A DNA stretch of 64,000 nt from Acidobacteriota bacterium (GTDB taxonomy: Bacteria; Acidobacteriota; Vicinamibacteria; Vicinamibacterales; CAVVIG01). The stretch is from contig QHWB01000030.1 of NCBI GenBank assembly GCA_003222395.1, positions 368,593 to 432,592 of the forward strand, written 5' to 3'. The notes beneath the pieces were generated by a model. The model worked only from the letters and a program-made list of their open reading frames with translations, was not told the origin of the DNA and searched no databases. Each line of letters opens with the position of its first letter. Positions within the stretch are counted from its first letter, which is position 1. Positions 54,201-64,000 of this stretch are shown piece by piece. A program made the translations under genes and the position numbers.

Positions 54201-57200
54201 TCGCGAGCGCCGGCTGCTGCGCAGGACGGCCCGGAAGACGTGGCGGTATTACGAGACATTCGTCACGGCGGCCGACGCGTGGCTGCCGCCCGACAATTAC
54301 CAGGAAGGCGCCGAGCCGCGCCTGGCCAGGCGCACTTCCCCGACCAACATCGGCATGACGCTCTTGTCGACGCTGGCCGCGCACGATCTCGGGTACCTGA
54401 CGACCGAGACGTTCATTCGTCGGCTCGACGGCACGCTCACGACGCTCGAAGGGCTCGAGCGCCATGAGGGCCACTTCCTCAACTGGTACGACACAGTGAC
54501 GCTGGCGCCGCTGCGCCCTCGATACGTCTCCACGGTGGACAGCGGCAATCTCGCCGCCGCGCTCGTCGCGCTCGCGCAGGGCCTCCTCACGCTCGCCGCG
54601 AACCCGCAGACGCGGATGCATCTGCTCGAGGGCTTGATCGACACGAGCGATCTGCTCGCGCTGGCATCCTCGTCGAGCGCGGCGTCGGAGCCGCCGAGCC
54701 GCGAAACCATCGCCCGCGTCAACCGTCTTGCTCGCGACATCATCTCGGAAGTTCGACGCGAGCTCGCCGGCGACGAAGACGCATCTCTCACAGCGCTCAC
54801 GGACGAGCTCTCGGAGGCGGCCGCGTCGCTCTTCCATCGCGACGAATTATCGGAGGTCGCGAATGAGATCGGGTTCTGGGCCAGGGCCGTCGCCGACGGC
54901 GTCGCGGCGCTGAACAGCGCGCCGGCAGCTCCATCGCATGACGTTCTCGTTGCTCTCGCCCAACGGGCCTCCACCCTCGCAGACGGGATGCGGTTCGAGT
55001 TTCTGTACGATCGTCGTCGCCGAATCTTCTCGATCGGCTATCGCCTCGCCGACGCAGACGGCCCAGGCCGGTTGGACAGCTCGTTCTACGATTTGCTGGC
55101 TTCGGAAGCGCGGCTCGCAAGCTTCGTCGCCATCGCCAAAGGTGAAGTCCCGCAGCATCACTGGTTCCACCTCGGACGCCTCGTCACGAACATCGACGGT
55201 CGTGCCACGCTCATGTCGTGGGGCGGCACGATGTTCGAGTACTTGATGCCGCAGCTGCTGCTGCGCGGATACCCCGGCACGCTGCTCGACGAGAGCTGCC
55301 GCGCGAGCGTCCGCCGCCAGATCGAGTACGGCAAGGAGCGAAGCGTGCCGTGGGGCATCTCGGAATCGGCGTACTCGTTCACGGATCGCGCCGGTAACTA
55401 CCAGTACAAAGCGTTCGGCGTACCGGGCCTGGGGTTCAAACGGGGCCTCGCCGATGAACTGGTCGTGTCACCCTACGCCACCGCGCTGGCCGGCCTGATT
55501 GATCCGGCCGCCGCGGTGTCGAACTTCACGCGGTTGGCTCGAACGGGACTTGACGGCCGGTTCGGCTTCTACGAATCGATCGACTACCGGCCGCGGAAAC
55601 CGGCAGGCGATGCGGGCACGACCGCCGGCGACACGCAGACGGAAGTCGTGCGCGCGTTCTTTGCCCACCATCAAGGGATGTCGCTCGTCGCGCTGGCCAA
55701 CCTCCTCCACGACGACGTCTTCGTGACGCGGTTCCACGCCGACCCTCGAGTCAAAGCGACGGAATTGCTGCTGCAGGAGCGCGTTCCCCGCGAAGCGATT
55801 CTCGCGGAGGCGCGTCCCGCGGAAGGAACCGTCGCTGCGCCGTCGATTGGCGCGGCCGCCTTGCGGCGTTTTCGAACGCCGCACACGACCAGTCCTCATA
55901 CGCAGTTCCTGTCGAACGGTCGCTACACGGCAGCCCTGACCCATGCCGGCGGCGGATCGAGTACGTGGCGCGGCCTGTCGGTGACGCGCCGGCGCGAGGA
56001 CCGCACGTCGGACGCGGGAGCCCATTTCATCTACCTCAGAGATCCCTGGTCGGGCGACGTCTGGTCGCCGAGCTACCAGCCGATTTGTCGCGAGCCGGAT
56101 GAATACGACGCGACCTTCGAGCTCGAGAAGGTGACGTTCCGACAGCGAGACGGCGACTTCGAGACGCAGCTCCAGGTCGTCGTGTCGCCGGAGGACGATG
56201 TGGAGGTTCGCAGGCTGTCGATCACCAATCGCGGCGATCGGCCGCGGGAGATCGAGGTCACGAGTTATGCGGAGATCGTGCTCGCGCGTCCGGAGGACGA
56301 TCTCGCCCACCCCGCGTTCGCGAAACTGTTCATCGAGACCGAGTACGACGCCCAGAGCGCGGGCCTTCTGTTCAGCAGGCGCCCCCGATCGGCCGACGAA
56401 ACGCATGCCTGGGCCTTCCACGTGCTCGCCGTGGACGGCCGGCTCGGCGGCGCCGTCGAATGGGAAACCGATCGCGCGCGATTCCTGGGGCGTGGACGAT
56501 CGCCCTCCAGCCCAATCGCCCTAGATGGCCGCGCATTGTCGGGAACAACCGGCGCGGTGCTAGATCCGATCGCCGCCGTGCGCGAGCGCGTGCGGCTGGC
56601 GCCCGGCGCGTTCGTGCGCGTCACGTTCGCAACCGGTGTCGCCCACGATCGAGCGACGGCTCTTGCGTTGGTGCGGAAGTACCGCGATGCGAGCGCCGCG
56701 GCTCGCGCGTTCTCGATGGCCTCGACGCACGTACACGTCACGCTGCAGCACCTGGGCCTGACCGACGATCAGGCGATGCTGTTCGATCGGTTGGCGTCAC
56801 GCGTCTTCGGATCGGACGCGTCGTGCACGAGCCCCGACGACGTCGCACGGAACATCTTCGGTCAGTCCAATCTCTGGGGTCACCGGATCTCCGGGGACCT
56901 CCCCATCGTGCTCGTCCACGTCGCCGACGCGAGCGCCATCGCCCTCGTGCGACACCTGCTGCACGCGCAGGAGTACTGGCGGGTCAAGGATCTCCGCGCC
57001 GATCTGATCGTCCTGAACGATCGCCCCGCGGACTATCTCGACGAGGTACAAGGACAGCTGACGAACCTGCTGCAGGAGCCGCGCTGGAGCGGGTGGCTCG
57101 ACAAACCGGGCGGGATGTTCCTGCTGCGATCCGACGGCATGCCGGAAGTTGACTGCCACCTCCTGTCGGCCGTCGCGCGCGTCGTCCTGCGCGGCGATCT

Positions 57201-59787
57201 TGGCGAGCTGGCGCCGCAGCTCAATCGGAAGGCCCCTTGGCTGTCCCCCGCCGAGATCGTTCCGCAATCGAGCGTACTGCGGCCGCCGAAGCCGGCGTCT
57301 GTTCCCGTGTCGGTTGGGCCGCGGGTGATGGAGAACGGAATTGGCGGCTTCAGCCCCGACGGACGCGAGTACGTCGTCGTCCTCGAGGGCGATCGCGACA
57401 CGCCGCTACCCTGGTCGAATGTCCTTGCGAACCCCGAGTTCGGCACTGTGCTGAGCGCCTCAGGCGCGGTCTATACGTGGGCCGGCAACAGCCGCGAGAA
57501 CCGGCTGACGCCGTTCGCCAACGATCCGATCAGCGACCCGACAGGCGAGGCGATCTTCCTGCGCGACGAGGACGACGGCACCGTGTGGGGAGCGACACCT
57601 GGCCCGCTTCCGCGCACGGCGGATTCGGTCCGCTGGGTCATTCGCCACGGAGCGGGCGTGACGCATTTCCAGTCCGCGGTGGAAGGGCTCGAGCAGGATC
57701 TTACGATCTCGGTCGCGCCGGACGATCCGGTCAAATTATCGCTGCTGACGCTGAAGAACACCTCGAGCGCCACGCGGCGTCTGAGCGTGTTCGGGTATGT
57801 CGAGTGGGTTCTCGGGCCGCCGCGGTCCGGTGAACGCAGGTTCGTGGTGTCGGAGCTGCACGAATCAACCGGGGCGATTCTTGCGAGAAACGCCTACAAC
57901 ACGGAATACAAGGATCGCGTCGCCTTCTGGCTTGCCACCGAACCGTCGCGGTCACTCACGTGCGATCGCGCCGACTTCATCGGGCGGAATCGGACGCTGG
58001 CCGCGCCGGCGGGATTGTTCGGCGAGGGTCTCGGTGGACGAGTGGGCGCAGGCCTGGATCCATGCGCGGCGCTGCAGATCAGGATTGAGATCCCGCCAGG
58101 GGAATCGCGCCGCGTCGCGTTCGTCCTGGGCCAGGGGAGCAATGCATCGCACGCAGTCGCGCTCGCCACACGGTACGCCCGCCTCAGTGAAGTGGAGCAC
58201 GCGATTGGCCGCTCGGCGCGATTCTGGGACGAGACGCTTGGCGCGATAGAGGTCCACACACCGGACGATTCGTTCGACCTCCTGGTGAATCGCTGGCTGC
58301 TGTATCAGGCGCTCAGTTGTCGCATCTGGGCCCGGAGCGGCCCGTACCAGCCGGGCGGCGCGTTCGGATTCCGCGACCAGCTTCAAGATGTTCTGTCGCT
58401 GCTGTATTCGAGACCGGATCTCTGTCGTTCACATCTCGTGCTGGCCGCGTCGCGGCAGTTCGTCGAGGGGGACGTGCAGCATTGGTGGCACCCGCCGGCC
58501 GGACGCGGCACGCGCACGCGATGCTCGGACGACCTGCTCTGGCTGCCGTATGCGGCCGCCGTCTACGTCGCGCGAACGGGCGATCGGTCGCTGTTCGATG
58601 AGGTCGTGCCATTTCTCGAGGCGCCGCCGCTCGCCGCTGACGAGAGTGAATCGTACGGTTTGCCGTCGGTCTCGCAGGAAACCGCATCGGTGTTCGACCA
58701 TTCGATTCGCGCCATCGATCGCGCGCTGAAGTACGGCGCGCACGGGCTGCCGCTCATCGGCTCCGGCGATTGGAACGACGGCATGAACCGCGTCGGACAC
58801 CTGGGGCGTGGCGAAAGCGTGTGGCTCGGTTGGTTCCTCGTCGTGGTGCTGAAGCAATATGCGGCGCTCTGCGATGAACGAGGCGACATCGGACACGCGC
58901 AACACTATCGAAGTGAAGCCCAGTGGCTCACCGGCATGCTGGAGCTCGCGTGGGACGGCAACTGGTATCGTCGTGCCTATTTCGACGACGGCACGCCGCT
59001 CGGTTCGGCGCAGAACGAGGAATGCAAGATCGACTCGCTGACGCAGTCGTGGGCGGTCTTCTCGCAGGAAGCGGATCCACGGCGCACCGCCCGAGCCATG
59101 GAGGCCGTACGCGCCCATTTGGTGCGGCGCGACGCACAAGTGGTGCTGCTCCTGACGCCGCCTTTCGATCGCATGCCCCACGATCCCGGGTACATCAAGG
59201 GCTATCTGCCAGGCGTACGCGAGAACGGCGGGCAGTACACGCACGCAGCGCTGTGGACAGTCATCGCGCTTGCACAATCAGGCCTCGGGGACGAAGCCAT
59301 GGAACTCTTCCACATGGTCAATCCGATCAATCACACGCGCACGCCGGAGGCGCTCGAGCAGTATCGCGCGGAGCCGTACGCGGTGGCGGCGGACGTCTAC
59401 GCCCATCCGATGCATCTCGGTCGGGGCGGCTGGACGTGGTACACCGGTTCAGCCGGGTGGATGTACCAAGCGGCTGTCGAGCGACTGCTCGGACTGCGCC
59501 GGGCCGGCGCGACGTTCAGCATTGCTCCGTGCGTTCCGGCAATGTGGCCCGCGTTTTCGATCCGCTGGACGGTGGGCCGCGCCAGCTATCACATCTCGGT
59601 CATCAACCCGGATCATCGATGCTGCGGCGTTCGGTCGGCCGAGCTCGACGGTGCTGCGATCGATCCGGATGCGATCCCTGTTCTCGATGACGGCCAGGCT
59701 CACGACGTCGTCGTGCAGCTCGGCGACCCCCGCCAGCGCGTTGTCCCGTCCTTCGTGGGAGCGACCACCGGAACACCGACGCGATGA
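51250..59787 (+). CDS. cgs: Cyclic beta-1,2-glucan synthase (GT84-GH94)
   Basis: 2845 residues, the usual size for NdvB/ChvB/Cgs. The N-terminal half holds the membrane GT84 glycosyltransferase: two hydrophobic helices near 390-435, DSD at 607-609 in [12 protein letters not shown], and [13 protein letters not shown] (the Q-x-x-R-W-type motif), followed by membrane helices at ~800-980. A glycoamylase-like domain follows ([27 protein letters not shown]). The C-terminal third is GH94 phosphorylase-like, with two supersandwich parts and [13 protein letters not shown] (2505-2517) containing the catalytic Asp. It builds beta-1,2-glucan from UDP-glucose, controls its length and cyclises it; the product is exported to the periplasm. 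Start ATG 51250 has no clear ribosome binding site. No NdvA-type exporter gene is adjacent. Confidence 0.95.
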   Translation: MGDAGVPRPTPGAIELLGIEPLEEYARRLAALLTVSSRGRGNSRAHLKRLRQHTRTLRQVYTSLADDAKRGEPSSPAAEWLLDNFHIVLAALRDIHHDLPPAFFRRLPRIAADEFAGLPRIYAMALELIRCSAGRLDSQRLHRFVTAFQSITPLTMGELWAWPSALKLALVEHLRTRADILATSRAHRFDADRLVDALETPAHVRDRWPSHVHPAFVIRLLQRSRERETAAPLRHELDAALASRGQTIEDAIRSEARHQAAEQAFMANLIGSLRLVSSFDWSEFFESVSLVEQVLQRDPVAVYGRMDFASRDRYRHAVEELAEPTGDAQVRVALKSVERARQIAERTPDAREAHVGYYLIGEGRRQFEQGIGWEPGLAVDLRRAFFRHATAGYLGTIALGTSALVAVALAYARAHGWRWPILMVVALLTLVPTSELTIQILQRLISRFIPPRRLARLDLVRIPESARTMVIIPTILDSVERARDLVAHIEVQALGNLDSHIDFAILSDFKDADAKSLPLDAEILAAAADGIRTLNAKHGNGGPDRFFLFHRTRQWNEHEGLWMGWERKRGKIEEFNRLLRGATDTSFVLTVGDAAILPQVRYCITLDSDTRLPRDVARQLIGIITHPLNRPVFDPAVGRVTKGYGILQPRVSVTFTSAAGSLFARLYAGHTGVDPYTTAVSDTYQDVFAEGIFTGKGLYDVDAFTAALEDSVPENALLSHDLFEGLHARVALVSDVELVDEYPSSVLAHARRQNRWIRGDWQILLWLFPFVPTRHGIKRNSFPLISRWKILDNLRRSLVAPMLLALLVAGWIVLPGAHWFWTATVLAVMAAQLLPLVAQMLVGPRKAQSFPVFWRNLRADSAIALAQIVLGVTFLAYHAWDTAHAIVLTLIRLTITRRRLLEWETAAAAAARAAGIVGGRALLGFVDDMIASPIIAAVVALLVSIAHPEALSSALPFVGLWAIAPGVAYWLSLPVGPRERPLTDRERRLLRRTARKTWRYYETFVTAADAWLPPDNYQEGAEPRLARRTSPTNIGMTLLSTLAAHDLGYLTTETFIRRLDGTLTTLEGLERHEGHFLNWYDTVTLAPLRPRYVSTVDSGNLAAALVALAQGLLTLAANPQTRMHLLEGLIDTSDLLALASSSSAASEPPSRETIARVNRLARDIISEVRRELAGDEDASLTALTDELSEAAASLFHRDELSEVANEIGFWARAVADGVAALNSAPAAPSHDVLVALAQRASTLADGMRFEFLYDRRRRIFSIGYRLADADGPGRLDSSFYDLLASEARLASFVAIAKGEVPQHHWFHLGRLVTNIDGRATLMSWGGTMFEYLMPQLLLRGYPGTLLDESCRASVRRQIEYGKERSVPWGISESAYSFTDRAGNYQYKAFGVPGLGFKRGLADELVVSPYATALAGLIDPAAAVSNFTRLARTGLDGRFGFYESIDYRPRKPAGDAGTTAGDTQTEVVRAFFAHHQGMSLVALANLLHDDVFVTRFHADPRVKATELLLQERVPREAILAEARPAEGTVAAPSIGAAALRRFRTPHTTSPHTQFLSNGRYTAALTHAGGGSSTWRGLSVTRRREDRTSDAGAHFIYLRDPWSGDVWSPSYQPICREPDEYDATFELEKVTFRQRDGDFETQLQVVVSPEDDVEVRRLSITNRGDRPREIEVTSYAEIVLARPEDDLAHPAFAKLFIETEYDAQSAGLLFSRRPRSADETHAWAFHVLAVDGRLGGAVEWETDRARFLGRGRSPSSPIALDGRALSGTTGAVLDPIAAVRERVRLAPGAFVRVTFATGVAHDRATALALVRKYRDASAAARAFSMASTHVHVTLQHLGLTDDQAMLFDRLASRVFGSDASCTSPDDVARNIFGQSNLWGHRISGDLPIVLVHVADASAIALVRHLLHAQEYWRVKDLRADLIVLNDRPADYLDEVQGQLTNLLQEPRWSGWLDKPGGMFLLRSDGMPEVDCHLLSAVARVVLRGDLGELAPQLNRKAPWLSPAEIVPQSSVLRPPKPASVPVSVGPRVMENGIGGFSPDGREYVVVLEGDRDTPLPWSNVLANPEFGTVLSASGAVYTWAGNSRENRLTPFANDPISDPTGEAIFLRDEDDGTVWGATPGPLPRTADSVRWVIRHGAGVTHFQSAVEGLEQDLTISVAPDDPVKLSLLTLKNTSSATRRLSVFGYVEWVLGPPRSGERRFVVSELHESTGAILARNAYNTEYKDRVAFWLATEPSRSLTCDRADFIGRNRTLAAPAGLFGEGLGGRVGAGLDPCAALQIRIEIPPGESRRVAFVLGQGSNASHAVALATRYARLSEVEHAIGRSARFWDETLGAIEVHTPDDSFDLLVNRWLLYQALSCRIWARSGPYQPGGAFGFRDQLQDVLSLLYSRPDLCRSHLVLAASRQFVEGDVQHWWHPPAGRGTRTRCSDDLLWLPYAAAVYVARTGDRSLFDEVVPFLEAPPLAADESESYGLPSVSQETASVFDHSIRAIDRALKYGAHGLPLIGSGDWNDGMNRVGHLGRGESVWLGWFLVVVLKQYAALCDERGDIGHAQHYRSEAQWLTGMLELAWDGNWYRRAYFDDGTPLGSAQNEECKIDSLTQSWAVFSQEADPRRTARAMEAVRAHLVRRDAQVVLLLTPPFDRMPHDPGYIKGYLPGVRENGGQYTHAALWTVIALAQSGLGDEAMELFHMVNPINHTRTPEALEQYRAEPYAVAADVYAHPMHLGRGGWTWYTGSAGWMYQAAVERLLGLRRAGATFSIAPCVPAMWPAFSIRWTVGRASYHISVINPDHRCCGVRSAELDGAAIDPDAIPVLDDGQAHDVVVQLGDPRQRVVPSFVGATTGTPTR

Positions 59788-59971
59788 TCCCCTGCCAGAC
59801 CAGTTGATGCGTGTCTTCGATCTCGACTTGTGGCGCGGTGACCGGCCGGGCCGCGACGAGCAGCTGGACGCGCATCGTTTCGGCATCTGGCTCGAAGTGC
59901 TGATGGAATCCGGTGCGACGGTCGCAGCGCAGAAACGCCACCGCCGTGTTGCGCACAAACGTGCTCCACAA
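59755..59971 (-). CDS. Possible small gene or gene remnant, antisense to the spacer
   Basis: On the minus strand from ATG 59971 the codons have mainly G or C in third position and encode [20 protein letters not shown] and [19 protein letters not shown]. Coding character fades at about 59755; the frame only stops at 59603 inside the glucan synthase gene. It is either the 5' part of a broken gene or chance. The family was not recognised. Confidence 0.25.
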
Positions 59972-60148
59972 CTGCGACCGCGCGCGGCCTCCCCGCCTCC
60001 TGCGACGTTTGTCTGAGTGACTTCAGACTTTCGATTCATTCACACGCAGCGATCGCCTTTGTAGGCTCCGCGCGTCCTCGCGGAATCCTTCCCCCAGGGT
60101 CTCTCCACTGCCGTCCGCGTATCGAGGCACGCGGCGAAGGAGCGGGAT
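59788..60148. other. Intergenic region before the DMFase-like gene
   Basis: 361 bases. It contains the possible minus-strand gene remnant and, close to 60137, the ribosome binding site of the next gene. No terminator with a T-run was found after the glucan synthase stop. Confidence 0.4.
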
Positions 60149-63100
60149 ATGCGACGCGCCAGCCGTTCTCGAATTGTCAGGGCGACCATCCTCTGCGTTC
60201 TCCACGTCATCGTCCTCAGGTCCGCGGTGCAGCTGCTGAGCGCAGCGCCGCAGATCACAACAACATTGCTGTCGTGCGACGCGCCTGCCAACGCGATCGT
60301 CGCCGAGAACTGTCTGCCCGGCGCTACCGACCTGAACCTCGCGACCGCCAATGACCTGTCGATTCAGGGATTCGCCGACGGCATCAGCGTCAATACCGGA
60401 CAGACGGTCCAATTCAAGATCAAGACGGACGCAACCAGCTTCCGCATGGACATCTACCGACTTGGCTACTACGGCGGTGCCGGTGCCCGGAAGATCGTGA
60501 CATCCAACTTCACGCAGGCGCAGCCGCAGCCCGATTGCTTGTCGGACGCGACGACGGGCCTCGTCGACTGCGCGAACTGGGCGGTGTCGGCCTCGTGGGA
60601 CACGAGGGGCCAGACGTCGGGCATCTACCTCGCGAAGTTGACGCGCACCGACGGTATTGGCGCCGGCGCGAGCCACATCCCGTTCATCGTGCGCGACGAT
60701 GCGCGCGCGTCGGACCTGCTGTTCCAGACCTCCGATACGACGTGGCAGGCGTACAACCGCTTTGGCGGCGTGAGCCTCTACTGCGGCGGGCCGCAGTCCA
60801 ACACCGGCAGCGATTACAGCTGCCCGACCCGGGGCGTGAAGGTCAGCTACAACCGCCCGTTCGATACACGCGATCACGATCCCCAAAGCTGGCTGTTCAA
60901 CGCCGAATACCCGATGCTCCGCTGGCTCGAAGCCAACGGCTACGACGTGAGCTACTTCACCGGCGTCGATGCCGACGCCAGCCCGGCGCTGATCAAGAGG
61001 CACAAGGTTTACCTCTCGGTCGGCCACGACGAGTACTGGTCGGCGAATCAGCGCGCGAACGTCGAAGCGGCGCGCGACGCCGGCGTCAATCTCGCCTTCT
61101 TCAGCGGCAACGAGGTGTTCTGGAAGACGCGCTGGGAGCCAAGCCTCGACGGCGTCACGTCGCGTCGAACGCTCGTCAGCTACAAGGAAACGCTCAACGA
61201 CGCGAAGATCGATCCGTCGCCGGAGTGGACCGGGACCTGGCGCGACCCGCGCTTCAGCCCGCCGGCCGACGGCGGCCGGCCGGAAAACGCACTGACCGGC
61301 ACGATCTGGACGGTCAACTGCTGCACGTACGCGATCACCGTTCCCGCCGAAATGGGCGCGCTCCGATTCTGGCGCAACACCGGATTCGATACGCTGGCGC
61401 CCGGCACGTCGGCCACGCTGACATCGGACACGCTCGGCTACGAATGGGACGAAGACCTCGACAACGGATCGCGGCCGGGCGGCCTCCTGCGGTTGTCGTC
61501 GACGATCGTCGACGTTCCGGAGAAGGTCACCGACTACGGCGCTCACGTGGGCGCGGGCACCGCGACGCACTCGCTCACGTTGTACCGGAAGAACACCGTG
61601 GACCCGCAGGGCACGCACTCGGCGCTCGTGTTCGGCGCCGGCACCGTGCAGTGGTCGTGGGGCCTCGACAGCGTGCACGACCGTGGCACCTCGATTCCCG
61701 ATCCGGCGATCCGGCAGGCGACGGTGAATCTGTTCGCCGACATGAACGCGCAGCCCGGCACAATTCAATCGGGTCTCGTCGCGGCGAGCCCGTCGACCGA
61801 CACCGATGCGCCGGTCGCCACGGTCACCTCGCCCGCCGACGGCGCCACCGTCGAACAGGGCGTTCGCGTCACCATCTCGGGGACCGCCGCCGACGTCGGC
61901 GGCCGGGTCGCGGGCGTCGAAGTCTCGCTCGACGGCGGTACGATCTGGCACGGCGCCAAGGGTCGGACGAACTGGACCTACGAGTGGCTGCCGCAGGCAA
62001 CCGGCCAGACCGTCATCAAGAGCCGCGCGACCGACGACAGCGGCAACGTCGGCGCCGCGTCGGCGTCGATCGCCGTGAACGTCGGTCCGAGCAACTGCCC
62101 GTGCACCAGCCTGTGGAACCACGACACGACGGTTCCGGCCGTGATTGACGGTGGCGATGCGACGGCTCAGGAGATCGGCGTCAAGTTCACGAGCGATATC
62201 GCCGGCTTCATCACGGGCGTTCGGTTCTACAAGAGCTCCAGCAACACTGGGACGCACATCGGCAACCTGTGGAGCGCAACGGGCTCCCTGCTGGCGAGCG
62301 CGACGTTCTCCAGCGAGAGCGCGACCGGCTGGCAGCAAGTCAGGTTCAACACCCCGGTGGCGATCAATGCCCACACCACCTACGTCGCGTCGTATCACAC
62401 GAACGTCGGCCACTACGCGGCCAATACGAGCTACTTCGTGTCGGCCGCCGTCGATTCGCCGCCGCTGCACGCGCCGGCCGGGACGAACGGCGTGTTCGCG
62501 GTCGGGGCGAGCGCCTTCCCGGGCTCGTCGTTCCACGCGACCAACTACTGGGTCGACGTCGACTTCGCCGAGTCGGTGGCCGATGCGAACGCGCCGGTGA
62601 TCTCGAACATCAACGCCACGGCAATCGACGGCTCGACCGCGGTCATCTCCTGGCGAACGAACGAGGACGCCGACTCCCGCGTCGAGTACTCGACCAATGC
62701 GTTGCTGCCGCCGGCCGGGACGCTCAGCGTCGCGAACGGAGCGTTTGTCACGCAGCACACGATCACGCTGACCGGCCTCACGCCGTATGCGACCTACTGG
62801 TTCCGCCTCACGTCGCTCGATCACGCGGCCAACGCCGCGGTTTCGCTCGCCCCGAGCTTCACTGTGCCGGGACCGACGCTGCACGACACGTCGACGCTCG
62901 ACTTCTCGGCCGGCACGCCCGAGATGGCTTGCGACGGGAACGGCGCGAACTGCGTTGCGAAGACGTACGTCGCCGAAACATCCGACGGCGAAGTGATGAT
63001 CGCGCCGGCGGCGGGCGCCGAGTTCTCCGGCGCGAGCCTGCCGAGCGGATGGATTGGCGCCATTCTGGGCGCCGGCGGTTCGTTCAACGTCCTCGGCGGC

Positions 63101-64000
63101 AACCTCGTCGTCGACGGCGCGCAGGTCGGCACGTGCGACGCGAACGCAGCGGCGGGCTGCGACACCGGCAACTACGGACCGGGACATACGCTGGAGTTCG
63201 GCGCGACGTTCACAGGCGATCCGTTCCAGCACGCAGGATTGGGCGTGACGTTCGGCAACCCGCCGTGGGCCATCTTCTCCACCGGCGGCGGCGGTGCGTT
63301 CTTCGCGCGGACGAACAGTGGCTTTGGATCCTTCGACACGGCTCTAGACGTCGGTCTGCTTGGATCGCCGCACCGCTACCGGATCGATTGGACGGCGTCG
63401 AGTGTGACGTACTCCGTCGATGGCTTGCAGGTCGCATCGCACGCGGCCGGCATTGCGGGCCCGATGCGTCCGATCGCGGCGAGCGATCTAAACGCGTTCG
63501 GCGGCAACATCGTCGTCAACTGGATTCGCATGTCGCCGTATGCCCCGTCGGCATACTTCCTGTCGCGAGTGTTCGACGCCGCCGGTCAGGTGAACTGGCA
63601 CAGCGTGTACTGGACGGGCACGACGCCTTCAGGGACCAGTCTCGCGATCTCCGTCCGCACCGGCAACACGCCGACGCCCGACGGATCGTGGACCGCGTTC
63701 CAGCCGATCGCGGCTCCGGGAGCGTTCAGCGCGCTGTCGCAGTACATCCAGTATCGAGCCGATCTCGCGACGGCCGATCCGTCCGTGACGCCGCAGCTCG
63801 AGGACATCATCGTCAGCACCGACCAGGCGCCGTCCGCCGTCAACGACACCGCGACGACGGCGTTGAACACGCCCTATACCTTCGCCGCGACCGGCGCGAC
63901 GAGCCTGAAGGCGAACGACAGCGATGCGGACACGCCGTTCGCGCAGCTGCGGGTGATTGCCATCTCGCAGCCGGCGAACGGGTTCGCCACGTTGAACGCG
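60149..64000 (+). CDS. Exported multidomain protein with N,N-dimethylformamidase beta-subunit-like domain (3' end outside window)
   Basis: 1284 codons are visible and the frame is still open at the window edge. ATG 60149 has AAGGAG six bases upstream, and a signal helix follows (ATILCVLHVIVLRSAVQLLSA). Residues ~35-550 resemble the large C-terminal domain of the N,N-dimethylformamidase beta subunit: MDIYRLGYYGGAGARKI, LLFQTSDTTWQAYNRFGG, VYLSVGHDEYWSANQR, NLAFFSGNEVFWKTRWE. Next come an Ig-like module (~555-645), a DUF4082 domain (~655-800; GFITGVRFYKSSSNTGTHIG), an FN3 module (~815-900), a LamG-like sandwich (~910-1130), and the start of a tandem Ig/cadherin-like repeat (SLKANDSDAD). Whether the domain hydrolyses an amide or binds a glycan is unknown. 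A long antisense frame covers the same region and is a shadow. Confidence 0.85.
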   Translation, partial: MRRASRSRIVRATILCVLHVIVLRSAVQLLSAAPQITTTLLSCDAPANAIVAENCLPGATDLNLATANDLSIQGFADGISVNTGQTVQFKIKTDATSFRMDIYRLGYYGGAGARKIVTSNFTQAQPQPDCLSDATTGLVDCANWAVSASWDTRGQTSGIYLAKLTRTDGIGAGASHIPFIVRDDARASDLLFQTSDTTWQAYNRFGGVSLYCGGPQSNTGSDYSCPTRGVKVSYNRPFDTRDHDPQSWLFNAEYPMLRWLEANGYDVSYFTGVDADASPALIKRHKVYLSVGHDEYWSANQRANVEAARDAGVNLAFFSGNEVFWKTRWEPSLDGVTSRRTLVSYKETLNDAKIDPSPEWTGTWRDPRFSPPADGGRPENALTGTIWTVNCCTYAITVPAEMGALRFWRNTGFDTLAPGTSATLTSDTLGYEWDEDLDNGSRPGGLLRLSSTIVDVPEKVTDYGAHVGAGTATHSLTLYRKNTVDPQGTHSALVFGAGTVQWSWGLDSVHDRGTSIPDPAIRQATVNLFADMNAQPGTIQSGLVAASPSTDTDAPVATVTSPADGATVEQGVRVTISGTAADVGGRVAGVEVSLDGGTIWHGAKGRTNWTYEWLPQATGQTVIKSRATDDSGNVGAASASIAVNVGPSNCPCTSLWNHDTTVPAVIDGGDATAQEIGVKFTSDIAGFITGVRFYKSSSNTGTHIGNLWSATGSLLASATFSSESATGWQQVRFNTPVAINAHTTYVASYHTNVGHYAANTSYFVSAAVDSPPLHAPAGTNGVFAVGASAFPGSSFHATNYWVDVDFAESVADANAPVISNINATAIDGSTAVISWRTNEDADSRVEYSTNALLPPAGTLSVANGAFVTQHTITLTGLTPYATYWFRLTSLDHAANAAVSLAPSFTVPGPTLHDTSTLDFSAGTPEMACDGNGANCVAKTYVAETSDGEVMIAPAAGAEFSGASLPSGWIGAILGAGGSFNVLGGNLVVDGAQVGTCDANAAAGCDTGNYGPGHTLEFGATFTGDPFQHAGLGVTFGNPPWAIFSTGGGGAFFARTNSGFGSFDTALDVGLLGSPHRYRIDWTASSVTYSVDGLQVASHAAGIAGPMRPIAASDLNAFGGNIVVNWIRMSPYAPSAYFLSRVFDAAGQVNWHSVYWTGTTPSGTSLAISVRTGNTPTPDGSWTAFQPIAAPGAFSALSQYIQYRADLATADPSVTPQLEDIIVSTDQAPSAVNDTATTALNTPYTFAATGATSLKANDSDADTPFAQLRVIAISQPANGFATLNA

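Noticed and set aside
60023-63232. A minus-strand open frame of about 1070 codons
   Set aside because: It is antisense to the signal-peptide-bearing DMFase-like gene, its translation is dominated by Arg, Ala and Val with no domain, and long antisense frames are expected in GC-rich coding DNA.
1-64000. tRNA, rRNA, insertion sequences or prophage genes
   Set aside because: I looked for transposase and integrase motifs, tRNA-like cloverleafs in the intergenic gaps and conserved rRNA segments, and saw none; a tRNA or Rfam scan would be decisive.

Overview
The window is GC-rich, densely coded bacterial DNA with no rRNA, tRNA, phage or IS genes. Gene content points to a soil member of the Acidobacteriota, probably the Vicinamibacteria: Oar-type TonB-dependent receptors with an N-terminal carboxypeptidase-regulatory-like domain, several ASPIC/UnbV (CRTAC1) beta-propeller proteins fused to or flanked by TPR proteins, a GWxTD-type protein, an exported multiheme cytochrome, and very large exported multidomain proteins. 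This assignment is inference from gene families; no marker gene is present.

Layout. 1-2663: 3' part of an Oar-like TonB receptor. 2746-3786: a GWxTD-like protein and a small cysteine-rich exported protein. 4050-5747: GH37 trehalase, divergent from a tight three-gene operon (5813-13926) of pentaheme cytochrome-TPR, CRTAC1 and TPR-CRTAC1 proteins. 13880-19733 (minus): a complete Oar-like receptor followed, across a terminator-like hairpin, by a GH3 glycosidase. 19817-26840: an alkaline-phosphatase/sulfatase-fold TPR protein, two exported TPR proteins and a CRTAC1 protein; the last three genes overlap stop to start. 26869-33226: a chitosan/glucosamine locus with a secreted ChbG-like deacetylase and ROK regulator on the minus strand, and a GH2 exo-beta-D-glucosaminidase translationally coupled to an APC permease on the plus strand. 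33536-45424: one gene of about 3960 codons with an FG-GAP propeller, 19 HYR modules, Ig/PKD modules and a GH30-like catalytic domain. 45474-47462: two exported Ig/TIG-like proteins. 47609-49570 (minus): a BlaI-type repressor and a B12/radical SAM enzyme. 49631-50948: very small genes, one apparently frameshifted. 51250-59787: cyclic beta-1,2-glucan synthase. 60149-end: start of an exported protein with an N,N-dimethylformamidase beta-subunit-like domain, DUF4082 and Ig/FN3 modules, running off the window.

How the parts fit. The window encodes exported glycan capture and hydrolysis (TonB receptor, GH3, GH2, ChbG-like, GH30-like, trehalase) next to two modules of exported TPR/beta-propeller proteins whose function is unknown. 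A shared 22-bp motif ending in AAAGTG occurs at the ROK start, at the GH2 promoter and at the strong promoter of the TonB receptor/GH3 unit 10 kb away. It is a testable link between the chitosan locus and the receptor operon.

The most promising undescribed elements are the pentaheme-TPR/CRTAC1 module with its phosphatase-fold companion, the ROK-linked regulon, and the giant HYR protein with a nested 430-residue domain and a recent internal duplication.
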